From: JANSYA01 sp965243385
GTDB lineage: Bacteria; Spirochaetota; Leptospiria; Leptospirales; Leptonemataceae
Assembly: GCA_965243385.1 (NCBI GenBank)
Contig: CBDEUV010000002.1
Span: 3,162,001-3,226,000, forward strand
Length of the DNA: 64,000 nucleotides
Reading direction: 5' to 3'
Below are positions 8,594-18,018 of this stretch, in pieces. Under the pieces are notes generated by a model. It had not been told where the DNA came from and did no database searches. It was given only the letters and a program-made list of their open reading frames with translations. How positions within the stretch are numbered: position 1 is the stretch's first letter; each line of letters begins with the position of its first letter. The translations under genes and the position numbers were made by a program.

Positions 8594-10159
8594 ATGGGCG
8601 GACTGATTGCACTCGGAGCATTTTTATTCGCGGCGGTGGCCGGGCTGCTCTATTATTTCGCCGTCTTCGATCGAAGCAGCGTGTTCGAGCGCGCCCTGAA
8701 TCTGGCCCGCAACGGCTCTTATATGGACGCCCGGGCGCTCATTCGCTCGAAAATCGAACGCGAGCCGGACGACCCCCGCGGGCAGTACTATATGTCCCGC
8801 ATTTACGCGCTCGAAGGCAACGAAGAGCAGGAGATCGAACACCTCAAAGAAATCAAACGCATCGGGCGCTTCGCCGGGGAGATCAAACCCACTGAAGTGA
8901 TTCTGCGCATCGCCCAGATCCACTACGAAGCGGATCGCCTCGGCGACGCCTTCGAAAATTATCTGGATCTGCTTCAGTATGACCCGAACAACGAAGCGGC
9001 CCTCGCGCATATCGCCTTTCTGGCGATCGGGCAGGGGGAATTCGACCTGGCCGAGAAATACTTCAAACGTCTCGTGGCCAACGCGCCGACGGTCAGCGAA
9101 TACCACATCGCGCGCGGCGTGGGGCTGAGCATGCTCAAAGAAAAAGAAGACGCGCTCGAAGAGCTGCGTTCCGGACTCGACCAGGCGCCGAAGAATCAGA
9201 CCGCGCAATTTCTCACGGCGCTGCAGTATTACAAGAACGGCGAGGCGGACGACGCGGCGAGTCTGCTCGAAACCCTGCTGGAAAATGCGAATGATCCTTA
9301 TGTGAGTTTTATCGCCAACCGACTGGCGACGGCCGTTTTTTATATGACCCGCGATTATGCGAAGTCGCTGAATTACGCGGAGCGCTGCATGCAGGCCGCC
9401 GCGAAAGAAGAATGGGACGCCGAAGAATACGACGCGCGCCTGGCCGTCGCGTATATGGCGATGCTTACGGGAGATCTGGAGAAAGCCAACGAGCATCTGC
9501 TCGAACTGGAAATTCGCAATCCCACCGACGAAATGGTTATGAAGATTTCCGATTTTCGCATGGATCTTGAAGAACAGGTCGCCCAGGTGGACCAGGTGAG
9601 TCCGCGGGGTTTCGACTTCGTAACGCACCTCCAGGACTGGGCGCGCAAACGTTTCGCCGACGACGCGATCTTTCGACTCTCGGGACTCAAACAGAGCCAG
9701 GAATTCGACGTGCTGGCGTACTTCACGACCGAAGGCGCGCCTCGTCAGAAAGAAGACAAGTCCGAGGCGATCGATCCCGACGCGCTGATCGAACGTTTTA
9801 ATAACCTGAAAGGGGAGTCTCTGAAATCCGTTTCCCAGAGCATTATCGCGCTTCTCGGATTTAAGATTCAGAGCGAACTGGACTACCGCGATAAAGACGG
9901 CAAAGATTATATCGCCACCAGCCTGGCGGACAAGAAGATTAAAGCTCTGTTTCGAATCCGCCAGTGGAGCAATCAGCCCATCTCGGATATCTTTTTGCGT
10001 GAACAACAGAGCTATATGAACGAACTAAAGGTAAATCAGGGTTTCGTGGTGGCCGGCGCGCGATTGACCGGCGGCGCCGAACAGGCCCTGCAAAATCTCA
10101 AAAAGATCACGGTGGTGAACGAGACATCGTTCGGCGAAATTCTACAGAAGGTGCTGTGA
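8594..10159 (+). CDS. Membrane-anchored TPR protein with a degenerate Mrr-like C-terminal domain
   Basis: The 521-residue protein begins with one transmembrane segment (GGLIALGAFLFAAVAGLLYYF) without a cleavage site. TPR-like helical repeats cover about residues 30-340, for example DDPRGQYYMSRIYALEGNEE and NEAALAHIAFLAIGQGEF. The C-terminal 120 residues (from DPDALIERFNNLKGESLKSV) read like a restriction-endonuclease-like fold of the Mrr type: LGFKIQSELDYRDKDGKD, IKALFRIRQWS where QCK would be expected, NQGFVVAGARLTGGAEQAL, and a final ITVVNETSFGEIL. The catalytic Q-x-K is replaced by F-R-I-R, so it should not cut DNA. The fold call is by eye. The next lipoprotein gene begins 18 bases after its stop. 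Confidence 0.65.
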   Translation: MGGLIALGAFLFAAVAGLLYYFAVFDRSSVFERALNLARNGSYMDARALIRSKIEREPDDPRGQYYMSRIYALEGNEEQEIEHLKEIKRIGRFAGEIKPTEVILRIAQIHYEADRLGDAFENYLDLLQYDPNNEAALAHIAFLAIGQGEFDLAEKYFKRLVANAPTVSEYHIARGVGLSMLKEKEDALEELRSGLDQAPKNQTAQFLTALQYYKNGEADDAASLLETLLENANDPYVSFIANRLATAVFYMTRDYAKSLNYAERCMQAAAKEEWDAEEYDARLAVAYMAMLTGDLEKANEHLLELEIRNPTDEMVMKISDFRMDLEEQVAQVDQVSPRGFDFVTHLQDWARKRFADDAIFRLSGLKQSQEFDVLAYFTTEGAPRQKEDKSEAIDPDALIERFNNLKGESLKSVSQSIIALLGFKIQSELDYRDKDGKDYIATSLADKKIKALFRIRQWSNQPISDIFLREQQSYMNELKVNQGFVVAGARLTGGAEQALQNLKKITVVNETSFGEILQKVL

Positions 10160-10176
10160 TCGGGAGGCCCGCACGA

Positions 10177-10800
10177 ATGCGCGTCGCGGTATTATTTCCA
10201 TATATTTTGCTGGTCTGCGGGCTGGCCGTTTCCGCCTGCGAAGACCAGCCGGATTCCGAGTCCGTGGCGTCCCGCGGCGGCGAGCCGGCGATAGATTTGC
10301 GTTCGTACGATGGTATGCCCGAAGTGCAGGCCGGCACGATTTACGTCGGCGATGATTCGCAGCGGGCTGCTCCCGAGCAAACCATCGAGGCGGAACGCGT
10401 ACTGGAACTGATGCGCACATTGCTGGTTATGCTGGATGCGGGAGATATTCGCGGTCTGGAGCGCTACGTGAGTCCCGAGCGCGGGCTGTACGTCGATCTC
10501 AAGGCGCATCGCGGTCGGGACTGGGTTGCGGAGGATTTGCAGAATCCGACCGGTTATTTGCAGACCTATTATATCAACACCGAAGCGCTGCGTTCGCGCA
10601 CCGAAGATCCCGGCCAGCTGGCCGTACGCGATATTCTGCGCCTGACCCGCGTGCTGACCGCGGACGTTTATCTGCAGGCCGACGGCAAACAATGCGAATT
10701 GCGGTTGCGGCTTGAGGACGCTCCCTCCAAAAGCTATTATCTGAACAATCCCGTTTTCATTCAGGAAAACGGAGAGTGGTTCATACACCGGCTTTTTTGA
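10177..10800 (+). CDS. Lipoprotein, unknown function
   Basis: This 207-residue protein starts MRVAVLFPYILLVCGLAVSAC, giving lipobox AVSAC and a mature N-terminus at Cys21. A strong ribosome site GGGAGG ends about nine bases before ATG 10177, which decides against the GTG at 10156 that overlaps the previous stop. The mature part has a helical segment (TIEAERVLELMRTLLVMLDA) followed by a beta-rich domain (GLYVDLKAHRGRDWVAEDL ... FIQENGEWFIHRLF) resembling small SnoaL/NTF2-like or DUF4864-like sensor domains. That likeness is weak. The stop overlaps the next start (TGATG), so the two are translationally coupled. Confidence 0.65.
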   Translation: MRVAVLFPYILLVCGLAVSACEDQPDSESVASRGGEPAIDLRSYDGMPEVQAGTIYVGDDSQRAAPEQTIEAERVLELMRTLLVMLDAGDIRGLERYVSPERGLYVDLKAHRGRDWVAEDLQNPTGYLQTYYINTEALRSRTEDPGQLAVRDILRLTRVLTADVYLQADGKQCELRLRLEDAPSKSYYLNNPVFIQENGEWFIHRLF

Positions 10801-12839
10801 TGCGCTACAAAATCCTGCCCGTACTTCTGTTGGTCGCCGCGACCGGCTGGCTGATCCGTCTCGCACTCGAACAGAGCTGGGCGCATCTCGTAGAAGTCTG
10901 TCCGAATACCGACGTACTTTCCTGGGACGCGAATCTGAGGATGCAGGTGGTACTGGACCAGTATCAGGATTTTCGCGACGGCCATTTCGGTCGCGCGATT
11001 CTTCCGTTTCTCGACGCGCCCACCTGGCCGCCGTTGCGCGGGCTGCTGGCGATTATCACCTTTGCCCTGAGTCCGACCGGGCCGAATACGCTGCTCGATG
11101 TTTCGATCAGCTTCGTCTTTTATGTGCTCGTCTTTCCATCGATGCTCTTGATCGCCTTTGAGCTGACCCGGGACTGGCTGCGCGCGGCCGTGATCTTTTT
11201 TTTCGCGTCGGTCCTCGTGATCCAGAGTCAGCATTTGCCGGTTTTCGGCGTCTCCGCTATGCTCGAAAGCCAGGGCATGTTCTTTACGCTCTGGACGCTT
11301 TTCTTTTTACATAAAGTGTACGAACGCCACGAGTACCGCGAGGCTTCGATTATCATTCGCGAACGACGGGACCTGCCGGGCAAGCGACGCTTCGTCTGGG
11401 GTCTTTTGATTTTCAGTCAGGGTCTCTTTCATACGAAATATCCGTACGGCGTAATGCTGATTTTAGCCGTGGTCGCGCTTGAAGTCGCCCGCAATCCGGG
11501 ACAGCTCGTCGATTTACTTTCGCTGTGTTTCGCGCGGCACTACGGCGGCCGCCGCTGGTATCACTATCTGCTGAACGGCCTGAAGCTTCTGGCGCTGGCG
11601 GTCTTCGTCTTCGCGCTGGCGACGAAAGCGCAAACGAGTGCGAAAACCGTGAAGTACGCGCTTTACGCCCTGGTTTTAATTTTCTTCATCGATCTGCAGA
11701 TCTATCTGTATCAGTATCGTAACGCCCTGCGGCGTTTGCTGGACGGCGTAACGCGGCACGTCTATCTGGCGGTGATCTTTCCCGCCGCGATCTGGATGCT
11801 CGTGCATCCGGATCGGGTTTCGAGCATTCTGGGCACCCAGCAACACGTCCAGGACGCGAGCCGTAGTTTTTTTTCCAGTATCGCGACCGACGTATTCGAC
11901 GATTCGTCGCCTTTTATCGTGCTGCTGGCATTCGCCTTCGCCGCGCTGGTAATCGTCTTTATTCGCAACCTGGTCGTGAGCTTTCTCGCGGACCGCCAGG
12001 ACGGCGTTGCCGAAGACCGGCGCGACGTAAAAATAACGCGGGGGACTTCCGCCGTCGTATCGGTGGATACGCGTTCGCTGGCGGCGTCTGACGCGAGCGG
12101 AAGCCTCAGCGATCTCCTGGGTCGCCCTATGATCGCGGTAACGTTGATCGTCGTGCTGCAATTCGCGATTCTGGAAATTCTGACCGGGAACAAACAGCTG
12201 CGGCATATCTTTCATCTGATCCCGGGGATACTCGTCTTTATCGGGGCCTGGACCATGCGCCTCCCGCGTCTTATTCCGGAAAGCAGCGGCCAGAGCGGCG
12301 GCGCGCTGTACTGGCTGCGACGCGCGGGGGTCTTCGCGGCGCTCATCGTTCCAGTGGCGATTGCGGCGCCCCTCCTCGTTCGTCCGGAGGGCGGCCTGCT
12401 GGCTGCGCCGGAAGCCCGGGCCTATCTGGATTCGCGGCCCATGTGTTTTACCGGCCCCGAGCGCGCCGCGTACGAACCGGTGCGCTGGCTGGTGTTGCGG
12501 GTGGATCCGGATCGGCGTTATGTGCTGGTGAACACCTTTCATGACCTGCCGACGCCTCCGCACGCGCGTTATCTTGCTTCGGAATTCGATTTGCTGCTGC
12601 GCATGCGAACCCTCGAACGCGGGACCGTGCGCAACGATTCGCGCTATCGTCATGAGCATTGGGACGATTTCGACTATCTGCTGTACCTGACGCCGGGCTG
12701 CGCGGATCAACTGCGCGACCCGCTATTGCAAAAGCGCGCACAGGATCTGGAAGTACGTTTGCAGCGAATCGCAGCGCATCCGTATACGATAGCGGGGCAG
12801 GGGCAGCTATGCCTGCGCGAATTTCGCATTGTGAAATGA
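10800..12839 (+). CDS. Polytopic membrane protein, GT-C (PMT/ArnT-like) glycosyltransferase candidate
   Basis: This 679-residue protein starts at ATG 10800, overlapping the preceding TGA by one base. It has an N-terminal signal-anchor (ILPVLLLVAATGWLIRLAL) and about ten further hydrophobic segments. The first periplasmic loop holds DVLSWDANLRMQ and ILPFLDAPTWPPLRGLL, placed like the D-E/D and HPPL motifs of lipid-linked glycosyltransferases of the PMT/GT39 kind, but the acidic pair is D-A. A soluble domain with MCFTGPERAAYEP and FDYLLYLTPGC closes the protein. A role in moving sugars from a polyprenyl carrier is possible; the family is not certain. Confidence 0.6.
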   Translation: MRYKILPVLLLVAATGWLIRLALEQSWAHLVEVCPNTDVLSWDANLRMQVVLDQYQDFRDGHFGRAILPFLDAPTWPPLRGLLAIITFALSPTGPNTLLDVSISFVFYVLVFPSMLLIAFELTRDWLRAAVIFFFASVLVIQSQHLPVFGVSAMLESQGMFFTLWTLFFLHKVYERHEYREASIIIRERRDLPGKRRFVWGLLIFSQGLFHTKYPYGVMLILAVVALEVARNPGQLVDLLSLCFARHYGGRRWYHYLLNGLKLLALAVFVFALATKAQTSAKTVKYALYALVLIFFIDLQIYLYQYRNALRRLLDGVTRHVYLAVIFPAAIWMLVHPDRVSSILGTQQHVQDASRSFFSSIATDVFDDSSPFIVLLAFAFAALVIVFIRNLVVSFLADRQDGVAEDRRDVKITRGTSAVVSVDTRSLAASDASGSLSDLLGRPMIAVTLIVVLQFAILEILTGNKQLRHIFHLIPGILVFIGAWTMRLPRLIPESSGQSGGALYWLRRAGVFAALIVPVAIAAPLLVRPEGGLLAAPEARAYLDSRPMCFTGPERAAYEPVRWLVLRVDPDRRYVLVNTFHDLPTPPHARYLASEFDLLLRMRTLERGTVRNDSRYRHEHWDDFDYLLYLTPGCADQLRDPLLQKRAQDLEVRLQRIAAHPYTIAGQGQLCLREFRIVK

Positions 12840-12887
12840 GAACGCCAGGGGGGATGCGGTGCATACGGCCGGGTTGCACGAATCGCC

Positions 12888-14354
12888 TTATTGCTTCGGC
12901 TTCAGAAAGCGCCGAAAGATAATGATATTCGTAGCGCCCATCCAGCTGGACATATTCTCGCGAAAAATATCCTGACGACTCTTGCTTTGTTTCACAGCGT
13001 CGGGCAACTTCGCGTATTCCTGCATGGCTTTCTGCGAAAGCTGCGCGTGCATTTGTCGCACGGCGTTCGTAATCCGCTTCAGAAAGCCCGGGTCGTCCTT
13101 TTGCTCGTCGACCGCCGGTAGGATTTCTTCGCGCCACCATTCGATAATCGTTTTCTTGATCAATTCGCCGGGCAGGAATTTGGTAATGACCCGTTTACCC
13201 GCAGCCCGGCGATGCAGGGCGCCCGTATTGACTTCCTGCAGGAATTTGATCGTGAGATTATAGAACGACTGCGGTCCTAGATGATACACGAAGATATTGC
13301 GATCTTTAGGTGGAACGTCGACGTTCAGCATAGAGATGTCGATCACCAGATTGAAAAAAGTGTGTAAGAATTCGACGTACTGTTCTTCAACGTTGCCGGC
13401 GGCCCCTGGCGTCGCTTTGCGCGAAACATTTAAGATGAAATCGCTTTTGATGAATTCCTGGTCAGCCCCCATGTGGGTGTCGGCGTAGATTACGTCGGCG
13501 AATTTTTCGCGTTCCTGATCCAGAGCGCGAGGATCGTATTGAAAATAATAGTGCGGAGTTTGATTAAACGCGGCGTTTCCGCCGGCGTCCAGGCGCCAGT
13601 TTTCCAGCGGGCGCTTTTCGTTCGCGGGCGCCGTCGGGCCGCGACTCGTCCGGCTTTCCGGCAGCTTCGCCGCGCCGAGCTGCGCCGGATCGATGCGGCC
13701 GTTCGCGTCGACCTGTGCGAAGATGCCCCGCAACCAATCGCTCAAATTCTCGGTAAAGACCGTGGAAAGCAGGTAATTGATCTCCGGGCTGTAGACGCCC
13801 GCGCCGGAGGGTTGCAAATTCAACAGCCGCGCCATGCGATCCACGAAGATGCGCAGGCAGTCGTTCGTTTCGGAAGCGGGACGCACGCAGGTCGAAAACA
13901 ACTGCCGGCGAATCTCGGAGTTATCGCCGATGCCGGCTTCTTTGAAAGCGTCCGTTAAAAACTGCCAGGCCCGGGTCGCCTGCAGATAGTAGCCTTTGAG
14001 CAATGTGTGGGTTTGCAGAAACTGGACGTACGAAAGCCTGTGGTCCGTAACATCGCCCGAGAACAGATTATGAAATTCTCGGGTGGCGGTTTTCTCAAGG
14101 TTGCCGGGATTCAGGTCGGTCGTCAATTCGCGGCCGTGTTTTTGTAATTCTTTCAGCGCCTGGTCGATGCCCTGCCGTTTGTCCGCCAGCTTGCTGCGGT
14201 CGTCCCCCGAGAGTATCGAAGAGGACAGCAGCTGTTGCGCGGTTTGAACGAGCGAGTTCTGGCGCTCGATGAGCTCGTTGTAGCCCGTCTTAAATACACT
14301 CAGCCGCTCGATTTCTTCCGCATCGGTCGCCGGCGTTCTGCCGGATTCCGCCAT
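12888..14354 (-). CDS. Conserved-looking hypothetical protein coupled to sppA
   Basis: This 488-residue protein starts at ATG 14354, which overlaps the sppA stop (TGATG). A GGGAGG site lies about ten bases upstream; an upstream ATG at 14372 would begin inside that site and is rejected. There is no signal peptide or membrane segment. The N-terminal 120 residues are helical and coiled-coil-like (ELIERQNSLVQTAQQLLSSS, KELQKHGRELTTDL). The rest is mixed, with a motif-poor region holding IYADTHMGADQEFIKSDF and FHTFFNLVIDISMLNVDVPP. I do not recognise a family. Its tight coupling suggests a cytosolic partner of the SppA system, which is inference only. Confidence 0.6.
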   Translation of the reverse strand: MAESGRTPATDAEEIERLSVFKTGYNELIERQNSLVQTAQQLLSSSILSGDDRSKLADKRQGIDQALKELQKHGRELTTDLNPGNLEKTATREFHNLFSGDVTDHRLSYVQFLQTHTLLKGYYLQATRAWQFLTDAFKEAGIGDNSEIRRQLFSTCVRPASETNDCLRIFVDRMARLLNLQPSGAGVYSPEINYLLSTVFTENLSDWLRGIFAQVDANGRIDPAQLGAAKLPESRTSRGPTAPANEKRPLENWRLDAGGNAAFNQTPHYYFQYDPRALDQEREKFADVIYADTHMGADQEFIKSDFILNVSRKATPGAAGNVEEQYVEFLHTFFNLVIDISMLNVDVPPKDRNIFVYHLGPQSFYNLTIKFLQEVNTGALHRRAAGKRVITKFLPGELIKKTIIEWWREEILPAVDEQKDDPGFLKRITNAVRQMHAQLSQKAMQEYAKLPDAVKQSKSRQDIFRENMSSWMGATNIIIFRRFLKPKQ

Positions 14355-15466
14355 CAGATACCCGCCTCCCATAAATAGAACAGGCGATGACCGGAAAGCT
14401 GCGCGAGCAGCATCAATTTCTGGGTCGGTGAAAGCGGCGCGGCTCCGCCGACGCTGTACAGGTTGGGGTTCGAACCCGCGGCGCCTTCCGGTAGATAGAC
14501 GACCAGACGGGGTTCGCGCCAGTTGTTTTCACCCGCGATTCTTTCGAGGTATTCTTCGAGGTATGCGGTCGAGTCGATCAGCTTGTTTTTCAACGCGGTC
14601 TCCGCGTCGAAGACCCGCCCGTCGGCCACCGCCTCCAGAGATTTCCGCGTGAGCTGTTTGGATCGGCTTTCGAGAATGATATTTAAGAAATTCGCGTACG
14701 ATCGATCGATCTGCTTCATGAAGTAGGCCCGCTCTTCTTCGTTCATCTCTTTGAAGGGCGAAAGGCTGTCCTTCATTTTGCCCGAAGCGATGCTGCGGTA
14801 TTCGATGCCGAGTTTTTCCATCAGGCCGGATACGCCGAAGCCGCGAATGATCACGCCGATGCTGCCGACGATGCCCATCGGGCGCATATTGACTTCTTTC
14901 GCCGCCATAGCCACGTAGTATCCGCCCGAGGCGCCGATGTCCGCGATGTGCGCGTAGACCGGAAGATTGTTCGCGCTCGAGTATTCTGAAATCATGCGGT
15001 AGATCAAATCCGACGCGCTGACGGTTCCGCCGGGCGAGTTGATGCGCAGTAGAATGCCTTTGATTTCTGGATCCTGTTCCGCGCGATCCAGCACCTGCTT
15101 GATATAACCGGGGTTCGTATAACCGCCGGCGAGAAATCCGCCTTCACCGATCACGCCATCGATGGGAATCATCAGTAGCTTGGGACCGGAGGCCGAGGGC
15201 GAATACAGACAGCTACCCGAGTCCGCGTCGGAGGTCGGTTCCAGCTGCACTTCTTCCAGATCGCCGCCGCCCTGCCCTGGCAGCACCGGCGACAGGGAAA
15301 CGTATACGTCGTTGAAGCACGCCGGCAGGGCGAGGGCGATCAAAAGCATCGCGCCTGCAAGCAGAGCTTGTTTTGCTCGTGCGCCGGCCGCACCTTTGGC
15401 TGGACAGCGAGCCGGAAGTGAGTTCTCCTGGATGTGGTGCGGATTCTCTTGCATAGATTGAGTCAT
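14354..15466 (-). CDS. sppA: Signal peptide peptidase SppA (36K type), possibly a lipoprotein
   Basis: This 371-residue protein starts at ATG 15466 behind a GGGAG site. The N-terminus has a hydrophobic stretch (ALLAGAMLLIALALPAC) ending in a cysteine. This may be a loose lipobox or simply a signal anchor. The S49 protease domain shows ILLRINSPGGTVSASDLIYR, the nucleophile region DIGASGGYYVAMAAKE, MGIVGSIGV, and the catalytic Lys in SGKMKDSLSPF. These are the Ser and Lys of the SppA dyad. It degrades cleaved signal peptides in or at the inner membrane. Its start region overlaps the open frame of the divergent CapA-like gene, but the true starts are 148 bases apart. Confidence 0.92.
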   Translation of the reverse strand: MTQSMQENPHHIQENSLPARCPAKGAAGARAKQALLAGAMLLIALALPACFNDVYVSLSPVLPGQGGGDLEEVQLEPTSDADSGSCLYSPSASGPKLLMIPIDGVIGEGGFLAGGYTNPGYIKQVLDRAEQDPEIKGILLRINSPGGTVSASDLIYRMISEYSSANNLPVYAHIADIGASGGYYVAMAAKEVNMRPMGIVGSIGVIIRGFGVSGLMEKLGIEYRSIASGKMKDSLSPFKEMNEEERAYFMKQIDRSYANFLNIILESRSKQLTRKSLEAVADGRVFDAETALKNKLIDSTAYLEEYLERIAGENNWREPRLVVYLPEGAAGSNPNLYSVGGAAPLSPTQKLMLLAQLSGHRLFYLWEAGI

Positions 15467-15613
15467 TGTTCTATCGCTCCCGACGGTCCCGCGCCTGATT
15501 CTGAAAAGACCAGGGGCAGCTTTCAGGAACATTCCAGTGATTCGGGAGCTCTTTGTATTGCGTTTTTTGCCGGGGTGGCAAGCCGGATTTTTCTGCGGCC
15601 CCGGCGCCGTCTC

Positions 15614-16777
15614 ATGCGTGGCCTGTGGCTGGCTCTGCTTGGTGGAATGTTAGCAGCGTGTTCGAGCTCCGCCTCCCGTGACGGGGAACAGAGCCAGTAT
15701 CCCGCTGACACCGGCGCGCGCTACCAGCCGACTTTTACCCACGCCGGGCCGCAGTCGCCTGCTGACCCGAAAACGAAACCGCTCGAGCGCACCGAGTCGG
15801 TACGGGTACTCTTCGCCGGGGATACTCATTTTCAGTGGGGCGTCGAGACTCTGCAGCGATCGGCCGGCCGTATGGCACCCGTGGCCGAACTGGTGGACGT
15901 CTTTCACGCCGCGGACTTTCGCGTACTCAATCTGGAAACCAGCATATCCGATCGCGGGCGTCCGTTCGTGCGCAAATCCTACATCTTTAATACGCCTCCC
16001 GAAAACGTGCGAGTACTGCAAAACCTGAAGCTGGATCTGGCGCTGATGGGCAATAACCACAGCATGGACATGGGTCGCGAAGGCCTGGACCGAACCCTGC
16101 GGGCGCTGCGTCGCGCGGGCATCGCCTCGGTGGGTTCCGGAGCGAACAGTATAACCGCTCCCGGCCCGTTTCGTTTTGAACGCGGCGGAGTGCGCTTCGC
16201 GGTTCTGTCGTTTTCCGGTATCGGCGAGGCGGCCACGTTCAGTACGGCTTCCCGGCCGGGGGTCGCCGCCATGCGGGACGTTCGGATTCGCCAGCGCGTC
16301 CGCGCGGCGCGGCGTGGCGCGGATCAGCTGATCGTCAGCCTGCACTGGGGTAACGAGTACTACGCCCGTCCCGATCGCCGGCAGATCGCGCTGGCGCGGT
16401 CTTTGATCGACGCCGGGGCCACGGCGGTGATCGGCCATCATCCGCACGTACCGCAGGGCGTAGAAATCTATCGGGGTCGCGTGATCTGCTATTCGCTCGG
16501 CAATTTTCTTTTTGGAAGCATTAACGAAGACCAGACTGAAAACATCCTGCTTCAGCTGGAAATCGACCCGCAAAAAAAAGACATCGAACGGGTTCGCATC
16601 CTGCCCATCGTCGGACGCTACCGCGACGCCGGCGACCATCGCTTGCGAAGACTCGGCCCGGAAGAAGCCCGCAATTTCTGGAATGAATACTACGTCCTGG
16701 TTCGCGACCTTTCCAAAAGCACGGTGAAAAAAATGCGTGTCTACCCCGACGGAACGGGCACGATCTCACTGCGCTAG
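15614..16777 (+). CDS. CapA-family (PGA_cap) metallophosphatase-like lipoprotein
   Basis: The 387-residue product starts at ATG 15614 with MRGLWLALLGGMLAAC, lipobox MLAAC. The CapA domain shows the metallophosphoesterase-like motif set: VLFAGDTHFQWG, VLNLETSIS, LMGNNHSMDMG, and VSLHWGNEYYARPDRRQ. It closes with VIGHHPHVPQGVEIYRG and ICYSLGNFLFG. The His and Asp residues in these motifs are the expected metal ligands. CapA proteins are linked to poly-gamma-glutamate capsule anchoring, yet many homologues lie outside capsule operons. No capB/capC is nearby, so a polyglutamate capsule is not implied. Confidence 0.85.
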   Translation: MRGLWLALLGGMLAACSSSASRDGEQSQYPADTGARYQPTFTHAGPQSPADPKTKPLERTESVRVLFAGDTHFQWGVETLQRSAGRMAPVAELVDVFHAADFRVLNLETSISDRGRPFVRKSYIFNTPPENVRVLQNLKLDLALMGNNHSMDMGREGLDRTLRALRRAGIASVGSGANSITAPGPFRFERGGVRFAVLSFSGIGEAATFSTASRPGVAAMRDVRIRQRVRAARRGADQLIVSLHWGNEYYARPDRRQIALARSLIDAGATAVIGHHPHVPQGVEIYRGRVICYSLGNFLFGSINEDQTENILLQLEIDPQKKDIERVRILPIVGRYRDAGDHRLRRLGPEEARNFWNEYYVLVRDLSKSTVKKMRVYPDGTGTISLR

Positions 16778-16813
16778 CCTTCAGGAAGCGAAAGGCGATT
16801 GTATCGCGGTTGT

Positions 16814-18001
16814 TTATTTAATCGGCCCCAGCATTGGATCGCGGGTGCCGGGTTTCGTGCGATCGGCGTCTTCCAGTTCGCGCATATATTTCAAAAGGGC
16901 GTCGCGCTCTTTCGCTTCGATTTTCGGAATGCGCCGGATCGCCAGTTTGATGGATTTGTTTTTCGATTTGTGTAGAGCGTGCACGTACTGCCGGCGATCC
17001 GCGCTCTTCGCCTCGGGCGAGCGCAGGAGCCGTGCGTAGTACGCGACGGATTTTTTGTATTCACCGAAACTTGCATGGACCCGCGCGAGTTCGCGCAAAG
17101 CCCGCGGTTCGCGAACGCCCGCCAGACGCGCCGCGAGCTCCGGAACAGCGCTGTCGTCGCCAGCCGCTTCCGCCGCCAGCAAATAATCCAGAAGAAAGCT
17201 CTGAGATTTCTGACCGTAGTCGTGCGCCTGGGCGAAGGCCTTTAACGCCGCCGGAAACTCCCGCCGATCGCGGTGAATGCGAGCCTGGAGATAATAGCTC
17301 TCGGATAGATTCGCTTTGAGACGCAGCGATCGCCGTGTGTGCTTTTCGGCGGCCTCGATTTCTCCCAGGCGATAGAGCGCCGAGGCGAGATTATACACAT
17401 AATTTGGGTTGTACGGATTGTGTAAAACGGCCTGTTCGAAAGCCGATCGCGCTTCGGCCACCCGGTCGGCTTCGCTCAGGATGATGCCGCGTAAATTCCA
17501 CGCTCGCGATATATGCGGTGCGACTTCGTTCGTCTCTTTGACTTTCGCCAGGGCCCGCCCGCGTTCGCCTTTTTCGTAAAACTGCAACGCCTCGAAGTAC
17601 AGGAGCTCCGCGGAATCCGGAGCGAGCTTCTTGAGTTTGCGCATCAGAAACGGGACGCTGGACCGAAGCTGGTATTTGTACGCCACCACGAGCTCCGCCG
17701 TGGTCTGTTTGAGCGCGATGCGTTGTTCCGCGGCCTCGATTTCGGCTTTCGTCGGCTGGAATACGGGGATCTTTTTCTCCGCCGCTGCGCGTTTTGCGGC
17801 CCCGTTTACGGGCGCCGCTTTCTTTTTGGGAGTTTGCTTCTTCGACTGCTTTTTGGCCGGTGCGTCGCTTTTCTGATTCTGTTTTGCGGCGGGGGCATGC
17901 CCGTTGACGGACGAATTGCTGGCTGCTTCGGACCACGCCGGGTGGAACGCCAGAGCCAGGAAAAGGACGCCAACGATTACTAAAAGGGATAGGTGTTTCA
18001 T
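16814..18001 (-). CDS. Exported TPR-repeat protein
   Basis: This 395-residue protein starts at ATG 18001 (MKHLSLLVIVGVLFLALAF). A signal peptide is predicted to be cut near HPAWSEA|ASN. A Lys/Ala/Pro-rich linker (AKKQSKKQTPKKKAAP) follows to about residue 75. Helical TPR units then run to the end, including SRAWNLRGIILSEADRVAEA, NPNYVYNLASALYRLGEIEA and ESYYLQARIHRDRREFPAAL. It probably acts as a periplasmic scaffold, with the basic linker able to touch peptidoglycan or membrane. It is 17 bases downstream of murU on the same strand, which might tie it to cell-wall recycling, though that is only positional. Confidence 0.75.
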   Translation of the reverse strand: MKHLSLLVIVGVLFLALAFHPAWSEAASNSSVNGHAPAAKQNQKSDAPAKKQSKKQTPKKKAAPVNGAAKRAAAEKKIPVFQPTKAEIEAAEQRIALKQTTAELVVAYKYQLRSSVPFLMRKLKKLAPDSAELLYFEALQFYEKGERGRALAKVKETNEVAPHISRAWNLRGIILSEADRVAEARSAFEQAVLHNPYNPNYVYNLASALYRLGEIEAAEKHTRRSLRLKANLSESYYLQARIHRDRREFPAALKAFAQAHDYGQKSQSFLLDYLLAAEAAGDDSAVPELAARLAGVREPRALRELARVHASFGEYKKSVAYYARLLRSPEAKSADRRQYVHALHKSKNKSIKLAIRRIPKIEAKERDALLKYMRELEDADRTKPGTRDPMLGPIK

Positions 18002-18018
18002 CTGAAGATGCGGCGGTG

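Noticed and set aside
8624..10006. 460-codon minus-strand frame opposite the TPR gene
   Set aside because: Arg/Phe/His-rich with no family features; the plus strand encodes clear TPR helices and fits the operon.
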